A stretch of 64,000 bases of DNA from Salvator merianae. Taxonomy: Eukaryota; Chordata; Lepidosauria; Squamata; Teiidae. The stretch is taken from the NCBI GenBank assembly GCA_003586115.2, contig QVOM02000116.1, positions 43,967,024 through 44,031,023 on the forward strand. The letters run 5' to 3'. This document shows, one piece after another, positions 11,300 through 21,649 of this stretch; within the stretch, counting starts at the first letter, position 1; the number at the start of each line of letters is the position of its first letter. The position numbers and the translations under genes were made by a program. The notes below the pieces were generated by a model. It worked only from the letters and a program-made list of their open reading frames with translations. It searched no databases and had not been told where the DNA came from.

Positions 11300-12085
11300 T
11301 GATAGGCCAGGAAAGGAGTCTTGGGGTTCTGGTGGACAGCTCAATAGAAGCGTCAAGCCACTGCACAGCTAGAGGTAATTAGGAAGGGAATAGAAAATAA
11401 GTAAGCAAGCATCATTGTGCCTCTTTATAAATCTGTGGTGAAGCTACATTTGGAATATTGTTTACAATTCTGGCCACCACATTTCAGAAAAGATATTGTG
11501 GAACTGGAAAAAGTGCAGAAAAGGGTGACCAGAATGATCAAGGGGCTGGAACACCCCCCCTCATGAGATCAAGCTGCAATGTCTAGGCTTGTTCAGCCTC
11601 AAAAGATGGCATTTAAGAGTTGACCTGAGTAAAATATATAAAATTATGCATGGTGTGGAAAAGATGGATAGAGAAAAAATATTTTCTCTACTGTGCAACA
11701 CTAGAATCAGGGAGCACTCTATGAAGTTGATGGGTAAGAGAGTTAAAGAAAGCATTTTTTTCATGCAGCAGATCATTGGCTTATGGAATATATTACCAGA
11801 GGAGGTGATGATGGCCACTAGTCTGGATGGCTTAATGAAGGCTTAGACAAATTCATGGAGGATAGCTGTTTCAATGGCTACTGAACCTGAAGCCTAGGTA
11901 CTGCCTCCTGGTCGGGAAGACAGGCAGGATGCCTGTAAAGGCCATTTGCAGGAAGTTGAAAGCTGGCAACTGTTTCATACTTGGGAATGCCCAGAAGCAA
12001 TTGGTAGGTCCCTATGTGAGACAGGATGCTGGATTAGATGGACTGTGGTCTGATCCAGCAGGGGACCCTTTTATGTTCTTATCTA
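11300..12085 (+). mobile_element. CR1-like LINE, ORF2 C-terminus plus 3' UTR
   Basis: Best preserved CR1 copy. Frames read LGVLVDSSIEASSHC, then ATFQKRYCGTGKSAEK / DIVELEKVQKRVTRM in another frame, MHGVEKMDREKIFSLL and GLWNILPEEVMMATSLDG (11589-11846), the usual 'LWN.LPEEVV.A.SL..F' end of CR1 ORF2. The 3' UTR follows and ends with CTGATCCAGCAGGG...TTATGTTCTT at ~12080. Frameshifts near 11480 and 11590 break the protein. The RT core is absent (5' truncated). Confidence 0.9.
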
Positions 12086-12359
12086 GCTGGGATGGATGAA
12101 TGTCACTTTCTGCACTGGACCTTATTGCAGATTATATTCCGGAATAGAGACTGCCATAGTCTGTACTAGCATGCAGATAGCAGGTACCTATTCTAGGATA
12201 TAATCTGAAATAAGGCCTAGAGCAGAAAGGGCTGCTGGCAGCTTTCCTTCCTGTCAAGGGAGAAGGGGAAGCTTTTATGATCAATTCCCTTACATTTTCT
12301 TTTTTAAACACCGAAATAGCAATTTTATCACTCTGCAAGTCACTCCTGCTCTTTAAGAA

Positions 12360-12720
12360 GATTATTTATCTATTTGTTTATTTCCACCTGGGTCCCAAGA
12401 CAATTTACAAAAAGTACAGCTGACGTGAAGCTACAAACAGCAATGAAAGATAAAGAAAAAAAACCTGCAATAAACCCCCTAAATTTAAAAATGAAGTAGG
12501 GAAAAAAAAGGAGAATCCTGTAGGAGCTGAGAAAAAGCAGATTAATCACCACATGCCTGGGTGAATAGGTGAGTTTTCAACAGATGCAAAATGTGATAAG
12601 TGCCTGCAGTGATCTCTCTCTGGCTATTGCTGCAGGAACTTCATCCAAGAATGGGATCGCCATGAGGGCCTTACAAGAAGATCTTCACTGATGGGTTGAT
12701 GGTGCTCCTTCAAGTATTTG
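12360..12720 (-). mobile_element. L2-like LINE 3' end
   Basis: TTATTTATCTATTTGTTTATT start followed by CCACCTGGGTCCCAAGACAATTTAC and, further on, GCCTGGGTGAATAGGTGAGTTTTCA, the reversed layout of L2-like tails common in squamates. No clear coding box remains. Confidence 0.5.
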
Positions 12721-13930
12721 GATCATTTTTGTTCATCTGTAGCTTAAGAAACAGGAGCAGGCATGCTACTAGGGGGAGAAAGTCAGCCAGATTAGGAGAA
12801 AGGATCAGCAATTCAGGAAAAATATCACAACAAATGTTCAGTTATTGGTACTTGTGTTGCCTTTTTCATAGTACATTTGCTTGAGCCTACAAGGGAGTGA
12901 GGGGAGAGGAGAGGAATAATTGTTCTGCAGTCCTTTTCTTTTTTGTGTTTGCATAGTACATCCCTACCAACACCATGGAATTCCATGAGACTTGCTTCTA
13001 GGTAAATACCAAGGAGACTGTAATTACCTAAATTAGGCTGAAACCCTGAAAGGAGAGGCAGGTGACAACAATTCCAACCTCCTTCCTGCCACCTAAAAAA
13101 AGAAGGAGAGGCTACTTAATTCCAATCCTGCTTGTCTTATTAATGCCATATGAAATTCAAGGAAATGTGTCATACTTTAAATTGCTTATGCTTTGGGCAA
13201 AACAGAGGTTATTTTCAATTCATTAATTTTCCACAGGAATCCTTTGCATTCATACTGCAACAGTATGGCTCATGTTCCACAGTAGGATCACACATGTCAG
13301 GTCTGATGCACATTGTTAAATGCTTTGACGTTGTAAAGTGATTAAGTCAAGCAGATGTAGATTTGTGGAGAAGGGGGGGGTCAAAGAGATAGGGAAAAAA
13401 ATGAATTATACATGCCCAAATTGCTTTGCAGATTAAAATTTTATTTTGCATGTGGTCTTCTAAAAGCATCTGGCAAGAGACAATCAAATGGTGACTGTCC
13501 TATAGTTTTCTGTTCAGAATTTTTGACATGCTCCATGAATTGAAAAGGGTTTCCTTAACAGAACTTTGGGAGAGTTTAGACTTTGCTGATTCAGTCTGGC
13601 TGATATTGACTGTAATCAAATATTTTTGGGGTATTTTTAGCACTGACTGTTTTTGTTTTAGTTTGGTTAAAATCCTTATCTGTATTAGATCCCCCACCCT
13701 GTGGGATATTTCAGCTTTTTTGCATCTAGATGTCTGTCAGTCTCATGTTGATTTTAATCCTTGGAAACCAATTTTTGAGTGAAACTGGCATGAAATTGAC
13801 ATTTATCCAAAAGGCAAATGGTTATTAATCATGTATATAGAAGAATTGGTGCACTGAGTGTTTTACAGTTTTAAACTTGCTTGCTCATATAAGGACTTTT
13901 TGGAGTTAGGACTTTTCTAGATTTACCTTG
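12720..13930. other. Anonymous, mostly unique sequence
   Basis: Nothing recognised beyond a G-run near 13372-13380. Open frames of 60-85 codons here carry no family motif and are not splice-flanked. Confidence 0.5.
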
Positions 13931-13959
13931 CCATGATCCAAATAAGTGGGCCAGGACCC

Positions 13960-14330
13960 CATCAAGGCCATCTGCACTGCAACACTTGCACGAGCTTTGG
14001 GACCAACCTCTGTGAACTGGAAATTATGAGTCTCTGTGGAACTTTTGTTAGTTTGTGAAGCCACCTGGTGGAATTAGTGGATCCCACTACAACAGCCTTT
14101 TCTGCTGGGAGACTGTGAGAAGGGCAAGCTGTGCGCCCTGCACTCACGCCCTCTTGGTGGATTCCCTTATGCAGCTGGTTGGCCACTGTGGCTGCTTCTG
14201 CACCGCACACCTTAGCATGTGATGAGAATCTAGTCCTGACCCAGACTGCACAGTCTGGGCCAAGAGTGGCACGACAGCTGATGTCATGAGCCAAGGGTCA
14301 TTTACCCTGCCACAGCCTATCCTAGCCCAA
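13960..14330. mobile_element. Possible hAT-like MITE fragment
   Basis: GGCCATCTGCACTGCAACA at ~13968 resembles the start of the 19.0-kb element (GGCAGCCATCTGCACTGCAA), followed by GC-rich sequence with ACTGCACAGTCTGGGC. The far end is not defined. Confidence 0.3.
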
Positions 14331-14599
14331 ATTCAGAGGCCAAGAACCTTTGTTCCTGGCCTCAGAAGTTGCTGGGGGGGGGGAGTATTTTTGCAGGACA
14401 TATAGAAATGAGCTATTTCAATGACCCAGTGAAATGTCATCAGGTTCCGGTGCCCTTTATGCCAATCCAGTTGTCTGCTTGTTGGGTAGCTGAACCAGCC
14501 TACAGTGAAATCCCCTTGGAGTGATCTCCAAGCTCCCCCCCCCCACCCCCAATGTTAAGGCCTGTGCAACTAAGGCATTCTGCTAGAGGCAAAGTCTCC

Positions 14600-14697
14600 C
14601 AGGGAATGCTTAATGACCACGCAGAAGCTGCCTGTGAGAATAGACTGCTGGATCATAGGTCTGATCCAGGAGATCACTTCTTATGTTTTCATATGCT
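14600..14697 (+). mobile_element. CR1-like LINE 3' tail fragment
   Basis: CCTGTGAGAATAGACTGCTGG then ATCATAGGTCTGATCCAGGAG and TTATGTTTTCA, a mutated CR1 terminus. Confidence 0.65.
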
Positions 14698-14896
14698 GTA
14701 TTCGATTTTCACATGGGTTTGAATGCAACTGTAGCTTCATACTGTCTCCTTTAACATTATATCTATCCTCGTAACACGTCTCATTAGCTGATTTCCCCTC
14801 CACCCCACTAGCCTCCAAAAGCACCAGCCTCCATTGCATCTAAGGCTGAATCCAGATGAGTGCTTAGGGTGCCTCCCACTTGGATTTCCCTGGGTT

Positions 14897-14897
<1 letters not shown>

Positions 14898-14937
<40 letters not shown>
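14898..14937. repeat. (GT)20 microsatellite
   Basis: Twenty uninterrupted GT units, followed by a C-rich stretch (CCCCCCACCCACCCCACCCC near 14968). Confidence 0.97.
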
Positions 14938-14938
<1 letters not shown>

Positions 14939-15604
14939 TACATGTGCATGTGCACACACTCCATCCCCCCCACCCACCCCACCCCTAGGGCACTTCCAGC
15001 GACCCTGGGAGTCAGCTTATGTGCAGAGTGGTTATCTGATCTGGGACATATGCAGAGGATTCCTCCCGATCCATGTAGAGGGATAGAAACGGCAAGAAGA
15101 TCCTTACAGTTCTATATTATCAGTGGACCATTTTTGTGCCAGATTAAAAATGCCCAATTTCTTTAACCATTTTTTTAAAAAAAAAAAAATGGGCACATTT
15201 TATATTATTTTTTTAAAATAGTGCTATATCATTGGGGGTTACAGTAAATACACAGGCTTCTGCATCAGTGAATTAAAAGTCACTCAGAGGAAACAGTGCT
15301 CCCACAGGGAAAGTAACTTCATCATGTCTCATGAAAGTGTGTGAGGGGTAACGAGATGAGTCAAGAGCCAAAAGTCTGATACGACTTGTTGCAACAGACC
15401 AGAAAATGTCCAAATTACAGCCATAATTCTGGTCTGCCGCAACAGGTCTCAGTGGAATCCTCACTGCTGGAAGCAGAAGTACTCTCTGCTGTGATGTTTA
15501 AGGCTCCACCATGAGACCTCTAAAGTTTCTACAAGGCTCTTTCACTTCTGTAGTGGATCTCTCACCTCCTGCCTCAGCTGGGGTCATATGTATGAAGCCA
15601 TATA

Positions 15605-16070
15605 CAGTGGTACCTTGGTATTCAACTGCCTTGAAACTCATCGAATTTGGTACTCAACTCATTTTGACCTGAAGATTGTGTTTGGTACTCAACTCGCAAG
15701 CTAGAACCTGTCAGTGTAGGTTGCCTCATGGCTTGCTACCCTTTCCAGCCCAAACAAAGAGTCACATGTTAGTCACGCGGTGGTTCTTGCCCTGTGCACA
15801 TCCCTTTATCATGTCTTCTGTGGTCATTTTGTGTATTTAATCTAAATACTGTACAGGCATTTATTAATTTTTAGGTTTATTTCTCATGTAAAGTAATGAT
15901 ACACAACCCTACCTTTTTACATATTGCCTTAAAAATGTGTGTTGTCTTTGGTTTGGGAACACATTAAATTTATTTACATTATTCTTTATGGGAAACATTT
16001 GTTTAGTACTCATTGTTATTGGTATTCATCGCGCCTCCTGGAACCAATTGACAATGAGTACCAAGGGCTG
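15605..16070. mobile_element. Tc1/mariner-like MITE
   Basis: Starts CAGTGGTACCTTGGTATTCA and ends with the inverse, TGAGTACCAAGGGCTG. It is flanked by TA at 15603-15604 and 16071-16072, the target duplication of Tc1/mariner elements. Subterminal GGTACTCAACTC repeats and GCGCCTCCTGGAACCAATTG match the style of a widespread amniote non-autonomous mariner family. It has no transposase. Boundaries are firm, the family name is not. Confidence 0.75.
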
Positions 16071-16074
16071 TATG

Positions 16075-17080
16075 TGCCTAAAGAAGGACATGGAAGAATC
16101 AAACAGGTTCAGCTGCAGCATCAAACAGAAGTGATCTTCTCCTCTGAACAACAACCTAGAACAGTCACTCTTCTTATACTTGCCTGTGGAAGGGTATGGT
16201 AGAGGCAGACGGACTGAGCTGTAGGCACCAGATAGAGATGGTCTTCTCATTTGCATAGAATTAACTTACAGTTTGGATTCCTATGGCTAATTATGTGGCA
16301 ATGAACACACAATTCAGGAGGATACCAATCATGTAAGTTCACCAAGGAAAGATGTGTCTAATATGTAGCTCTGGACTACAGTTTCAGTTATTATGGCTGG
16401 AGCTGATGGGACTTAAGAAATCTGGAGGGCAATGCCCTTTAAAAAGATCTCACTGGTTGAATGTCCAACTAGAAAGAAATAACCACAATGCCTCTTATCT
16501 GGCAATAATAGAGAGGGATAAAGTTTGACTCTTTTCTACAATGACTTTACATCTTTCCTTTTTTTAAAAAAAAAAAAGTCATTTTATTAAAAAAAGAAAA
16601 AACTTCCCATATATAGAGTGAGTGAGAGAAAACATAGAATTTTATAAGCAATTCTCTCTCATACATTTTAATGCTATCTTCATGATATTTATTTCTCTCC
16701 AAAAGATGCATCCTTAGGAACAATTTTCTTAAAAATCTTCTTCATAAATTCAAGGAAGTGCAAATTTCAAGTGTATTCAGGAAGGATGCATTTTGTAAAT
16801 CCCCAACTTAAGCCAATTAGATGTGTTTCTCTCTCATTCCCTAGCATGCCCACCTAATGAGGATTCCTAAACCCAGGTTCCCCTCTGAAAGCATCTTCTT
16901 TGTCCTACTTGATGACCTTAATGAGAAGTCAGAGGGTTAATAAGAAAATCAATTTATCTTTTTAGGTGCAAGAAGTAATTAAAGTCTAAGAGAAATCTGT
17001 ATCATAATTGAGAATGAATAATGAGCAAGTGGGATATGAAAGCAAAAAAAAAAAAAAGAGTTTGGTAATTAAGACAGGAA
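16075..17080. other. Anonymous sequence with A/T runs
   Basis: T and A runs at 16558-16577 (TTTTTTTTAAAAAAAAAAA) and an A-run at 17044-17058. Otherwise unique-looking. Confidence 0.5.
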
Positions 17081-17084
17081 GTTC

Positions 17085-17345
17085 AACACAACGAGAAAGA
17101 GTAATGCATTTTGTCACCTCTGGCACAATGATTGCCTGCTGATATTAAGCTGGCCAGCTTAAGCAAAAGAACAATCAGCCCCATAGTGTAAGGAAGAGTT
17201 TGATACCAGTAGCTCATCTTCAGCTGGCAGGAGAAATAGCTTTGAGGGAACAGTAATAGACAGGCGCCTGATAAAATCAGGGTGCTCAGATTAATGAAAC
17301 TGAAATGCATTAAAAGGATTAAACAGCTATTGTGTCAGCAATTTA
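17085..17345. promoter_or_regulatory. Candidate conserved non-coding element
   Basis: Unique block with a balanced palindrome TTAAGCTGGCCAGCTTAAG, GGCGCCTGATAAAATCAGG, GATTAATGAAACTGAAATGCA and AGGATTAAACAGC. Motif density fits an enhancer bound by homeodomain and POU/SOX factors, but this is a judgement of texture. Confidence 0.3.
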
Positions 17346-17704
17346 TATTAAAACTCCTTAAGTCATAAGTCCTTTGGATTCCAAATAGCAAGATACCCCT
17401 GAATTATCTCCTGAGGAACAGCCAGTTTCTCAGAACTGGGCCAAGTACAGTTGGTCCATCCTTACAAGAAAGTACAGAGATCTGTTATGAAAACTGCTTT
17501 AGACATGCATCTCAGGTGTTCTCACATGCAGGATCTTTTAAACTAAAGGTTTGGTTTCACAGACCCACAACTAACAGCTGATCTTCTGGAGCAGGGGAAA
17601 TATCTGGGTCAATTGTGATATAATGTTTGTTGATTGAACCCAGGGAAGCAAAAGAAACTATTTATTTACCCTTTCAAGGCAGCTTTGGGAATTAGACGCA
17701 AATG

Positions 17705-17723
17705 GGGTTAGGGTTAGGGTTAG
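17705..17723 (+). repeat. Short interstitial telomeric repeat (TTAGGG)3
   Basis: GGGTTAGGGTTAGGGTTAG, three perfect vertebrate telomere units inside unique sequence. Confidence 0.9.
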
Positions 17724-18189
17724 TAACTTAAGTAATGAGATAAAAAGTTTCAGAGAGAAATTCAGCAAGTCTAACACAAGTCAGTAAGAAAAAGAGAAGA
17801 ATTTTCTATGATAGGGTAAACCAGAGGGTTTAAGAGCCCATCGGAGGGGGGCATGCATGTGGATGGGTAGAGGCTAGATGCTTATAGAACCCTCTCCCAT
17901 TAACCCTTGGAAGAAAAGAGAAGAAAGACAGCATATTCAGCAAAATAATTTTTCAAAGAGATGGAATCCTTGACTGAATACAGTCAGAAGTAACTTATAC
18001 TGCTATTTCATTCTGAAAACCACATGATTCATAGAAAAACCTATAGGAGACTACTACAGCACTGCAAGACTGAGAAAGCAGGAAATAGCAGTGCTGGTTG
18101 TGAGACACACTGAGCAAACATACCAAGACAAGGAGACAATTGTTGGGAAGAAGGCACACACACCCCTGCTGCCGCATTTTATAACGTTA

Positions 18190-18965
18190 TGAAAGTTAAT
18201 ACAGTTGGACTTTGAAAATGCTATTAAGGGCATAAATGAGAACCATCAAACTTTAATTAGTAAAGTAGATGAAATTCAAGAAACCATCTCCTCTGCACTG
18301 AATCTAGCCATGGAGAACAAAGATGAAGTAGAAGAACTGAGGGCAGAGCTGTCAACTATAAAAAAGTCAAATCCTCAATATGCAGGGACTTGAAACAGGG
18401 AGTGGAGAATAGTAGGAGTCTAAAGGAACTTTTAATAATGTGGTGGAAGGAGATAATTCCAACAGTAGCAATTGAAGTTTCTGATGTACAGAGAGCCCAC
18501 GAAGCACTTTGGAGCCACCCTGGCAGTTCTGAGCCACTGAGAGATATAATTGTCTTCTTTGAGTCATTCACTACCAAAGCAGTTATTTATCAGGCATTAA
18601 CTAAAGTGGAGAATATCAAAAGGTTTAGGTGTTTCAGGACTTAACTATCAAAATAATAAGCAAAAGGGAATCCTACAAGGAAACCACTACAAGACTCTGC
18701 CAGGCCAAGAAAAATCTACCGCTGGGGCTACCCATGCAGTTTAAATATAACAGCATGTAAAGAAATTAAAGCTAACATGTTAGAGGAGGCCAGGAATATA
18801 TGTGATGTACTATTAGGCAATGTCAACCTACCTGTCCAGACAGAAAATTTAATTGCTGATCAGTCACAACTGCTATCCCAGGGAAATTCAAGTAACAGGT
18901 CCCAAACAAACTGGCAATCAATGCAGATCAATAATGCCCACAACCCAACACAAAAGGGAAATGGT
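18190..18965 (+). mobile_element. L1-like LINE ORF1 remnant
   Basis: A coiled-coil segment (18205-18393: ISKVDEIQETISSALNLAME, MENKDEVEELRAELSTIKK) is followed after a stop and frame change by an RRM-like segment (18436-18620: IEVSDVQRAHEALWS ... PLRDIIVFFESFTTKAVIYQ). A C-terminal domain pattern comes next (near 18632-18760: FQDLTIKIISKRESYKETTT, AKKNLPLGLPMQF). The order coiled coil, RRM, CTD is that of L1 ORF1p, the RNA-binding chaperone of L1. At least two frameshifts and stops make it non-functional. The 3' side is cut by a MITE. Confidence 0.8.
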
Positions 18966-18997
18966 ACCAATCTATGCTGGAACAGACTCACAGCATG

Positions 18998-19392
18998 GCA
19001 GCCATCTGCACTGCAAGGGCTGGAACAGCCCAGAATCGGGCTCCAGCACTTGTAGTGTGAATGCTGGTCTGCTTGCAGTGACAGCAGCTGCGGAAATGTC
19101 TGGCCAGTGCCATGGTGATGCAGCACGTAACTGCAAAGCTGCAGCCACAGCCGCAGCTGCACCATGGCCTGCAGCATTCACACCCAGAAGTAGGTATGAA
19201 CACTGCTGACTGGGAGCAATCCAGCTGCTCCCAGCAAGCTGTGGACAGCAATTTAGCTGTCCATAGCTAGTAGTGTTTGGGAGAGTCTGCAAACACTCCT
19301 GAATGCTGGGACCTCAGCAATGTGTGGATGCACTTTGCTAATGGGCGTCCAGATGCTTACTAACACCAAAGTGCGAACAGGTCCTTTGAAGG
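18998..19392. mobile_element. hAT-like MITE, GCAGCTGC-rich family
   Basis: Begins GGCAGCCATCTGCACTGCAA and ends AAAGTGCGAACAGGTCCTTT, imperfect inverted ends. Internal sequence is strongly self-complementary (CTGGGAGCAATCCAGCTGCTCCCAG; AGCTGTGGACAGCAATTTAGCTGTCCATAGCT). The 35.1-kb element is a related copy in the opposite orientation (GGGAGCAAT against CTCCCAATCACGG...). No target duplication found. Confidence 0.55.
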
Positions 19393-19399
19393 GACAGGG

Positions 19400-19915
19400 A
19401 GAATTTAGAATTATAAAATCATAGAATATATGAATTATGGGGAGGCTTGGAAACCCTCCTGGTTAGTGCAAGAATCCAAGCTCTGTTTGAACGTTTCTGC
19501 CTGTACACCATAAAACATTTTTATATGCTTCCAAGATGCCTCTCTGTTTTCCCCTAAAGTATTAAGCCTTCAATAGTTTGTTAAAGGGAATTTGTTCCAT
19601 ATTCATTGTAATTTTACCTGGCCTTTTCTAAAACTTTTACAAACCTGTAATATCTTTTACTGAGTTCTGGAAGTGAAATCTGAACTAGATATCCTAAATC
19701 ACGCTTGAGATGCATGGTTGGCAATGTTATTTTCAGTCTGTTCCCTAATGATCTTTAATATGGAATTTATCTTTTTTGCATCCTGTATATATTAGATCAT
19801 TGTTGTCAATGAGTTATCTACTATAACCCAAAAAATAATTTCTTGGTCAGTTGGTGTCAGCTCAGATCCCATCAGCGTATATAGTTTCACAGCACCTGTT
19901 CATCCTTCTGTTTTA
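19400..19915 (-). mobile_element. CR1 LINE fragment, different subfamily
   Basis: Opens with AAAATCATAGAATATATGAA, then GGAAACCCTCCTGGTTAGTGC. Later GAGTTATCTACTATAACCC, TTTCTTGGTCAGTTGGTGTC and CAGATCCCATCAGCGTATAT are the reversed CR1 ORF2/3'-UTR pattern of chicken-type CR1. Decayed. Confidence 0.65.
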
Positions 19916-19919
19916 GACA

Positions 19920-20080
19920 TAAGGCAATTCCACACTTGCTGTTATATCTGACCAGCAAGCATACTAGCAGTCTCCCTTTTGCATGCTGACGTGGTCTAAG
20001 GGAGGGAGGGCAGTGTGGTCTAAGGAAGGCACCTAGTATGTTCGCCTGTCTGGTATACAGACCAGTGCAGAATCTCCCAT
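19920..20080. mobile_element. Short hAT-like MITE
   Basis: Ends are imperfect inverted repeats: TAAGGCAATTCCACACTTG and CAGTGCAGAATCTCCCATA. They match the 'TAGGGTCTTTCTGCACTT' terminus of the 22.4, 43.6, 56.6 and 61.3 kb elements. GTGGTCTAAGG is duplicated inside. Confidence 0.55.
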
Positions 20081-20089
20081 AGTGCTTCT

Positions 20090-20860
20090 GTTTGAGGAGT
20101 AGTCATCATTCAGTAGTAGGAAAAATTAGTAGTACTTTAGGAAAATTGGATTTCTCAACTTTCACGGTCCTTGGCTAAAGAAGTTAACTTGGGGGGGGGG
20201 GATAGGAATATTAAAAGGAAAAGGAGAAGGAATCCATGAATGAAATGGAGTCAAGATTAGTCTTCTTTCTTGATTTCTTAAAAAAAGAAGACTGCTTTCG
20301 CATATCCAGATTACAGGATGATGTGGCCATCAATGTATGATGAATATGTGCATGTCATATTAATGTTGGTAGCACACTTTTGTTGGTGGTGATGGTCCCA
20401 AGCAATTTTTTTCCCCTCACATGACTTTATTTTGGCTGTTTTTGTAGAAAAAATATTTCAGAGAAAACTAGTCCTGCGTCAGAACATCAACTGCCATAAA
20501 TTATAAATTTATATTTCCTATGTCCCACTTTCTGAACTTTAGCTCAACTAAAAGCACTGAAGTTTAAATTACCCATTTTGGGTTTCCAAAGAGTAACATT
20601 TGTCTGCCAAACATATTCAGTATGCAGATACCTGTCATGCAGACAAGATGTCTCATGATATTGTGCTGAATCAGTAATTCATTCTTGACAGGAGAAAATA
20701 GTGGTGAAAAGCACATTAGGATGATTCAAAAACCTGGAAATAGAGACAAAACTGCATTTGGGACCCCATACCCGGCCTGTATGAATCTGTTAGTTTCTTC
20801 CTTCAGAAGAAAGCAAAGGACTAAGTGTTCACAGCATTATGAGTGAAGTGAGTGGTTTGC
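20090..20860. other. Anonymous sequence
   Basis: G-run at 20191-20200 and an A-run near 20280. No family recognised. Confidence 0.5.
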
Positions 20861-20863
20861 TGA

Positions 20864-21176
20864 CAGAGATGTGCTGAACTGATTTGGTCAGTTCGTGGTT
20901 TGCAGTGAACCATCTAGTTCATGAATAAACATCAAACTGAACATTTAGTTGTTCAAATATCCAAAAATGCAATTGAACCAAACCAGTCCCCCACTTATGA
21001 ACATGAACTATTCAATCAAACAGTTCATGTACACTGTGCTTATGCCCTTGAAAAGGACTCTTTTCAATGGAAAAAAATGATATTTCTTGTTTTTGAACCA
21101 GTTTGAAATCAAACACGAACAGGTGTTTGGTTCAGGAGCAAATCAAACACACTATTCTAGTTCATGCACATCCCTA
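20864..21176. mobile_element. hAT-like MITE, 'TAGAGATGTGCA' family
   Basis: Starts CAGAGATGTGCTGAACTG and ends AGTTCATGCACATCCCTA. Flanks are TTTGCTGA before and TTGCTGGA after, an 8-bp target duplication allowing one lost G. Repeated GTTCA/TGAAC words and CCTTGAAAAGGACTCTTTTCAATGG are shared with the 36.4-kb copy. No transposase. Confidence 0.8.
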
Positions 21177-21184
21177 TTGCTGGA

Positions 21185-21640
21185 TACCTGACACCCAGCT
21201 AAGACCAGAACAGCTCTGTCTGGGCACTTCTCTGTCATTGGAAGAGACAAGCCATGGATTACTCTACTTTAAAATAAAGGATGACATGAAAACAGAGAGT
21301 GGGAGAGAGATGCACCACTAGATCCTTGATATTCTTAAGCTAGCTATATAGCTGTGGTCGACAGAAGCTTACAAGTATAGGACATGCTTTTTTATTATTG
21401 TTTAAGACATTTTTACATCGCTTTTCATTAAAAAAAAATCAAAGCAGTTTACTTGCAGTATACTATAAATGCAGAAGAATATGCTAATTGCTCTGTTGAA
21501 TAAGACTAATTTTCCATCTAATCCAGCAATCTGATCTCACAGCAGCTAACAGATGTCTATAGAAAAACCAGCAAATAGGACTTCTACACATTTCTTCCCC
21601 CCTCTCTTTTTCTGAAGCCATCCAAGCTGGGGGACATTAT
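21185..21640. other. Anonymous sequence
   Basis: Includes a short L2-tail-like stretch near 21390-21460 (TTTTTACATCGCTTTTCATT) and no other recognisable feature. Confidence 0.4.
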
Positions 21641-21649
21641 TGCATTGCA

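Noticed and set aside
14834..15166. Val-Cys repeat frame
   Set aside because: Translation of the (GT)20 microsatellite.
18190..18644. Coiled-coil protein gene
   Set aside because: The coiled coil is followed by RRM-like and CTD patterns of L1 ORF1 across frameshifts, so it is a LINE remnant.
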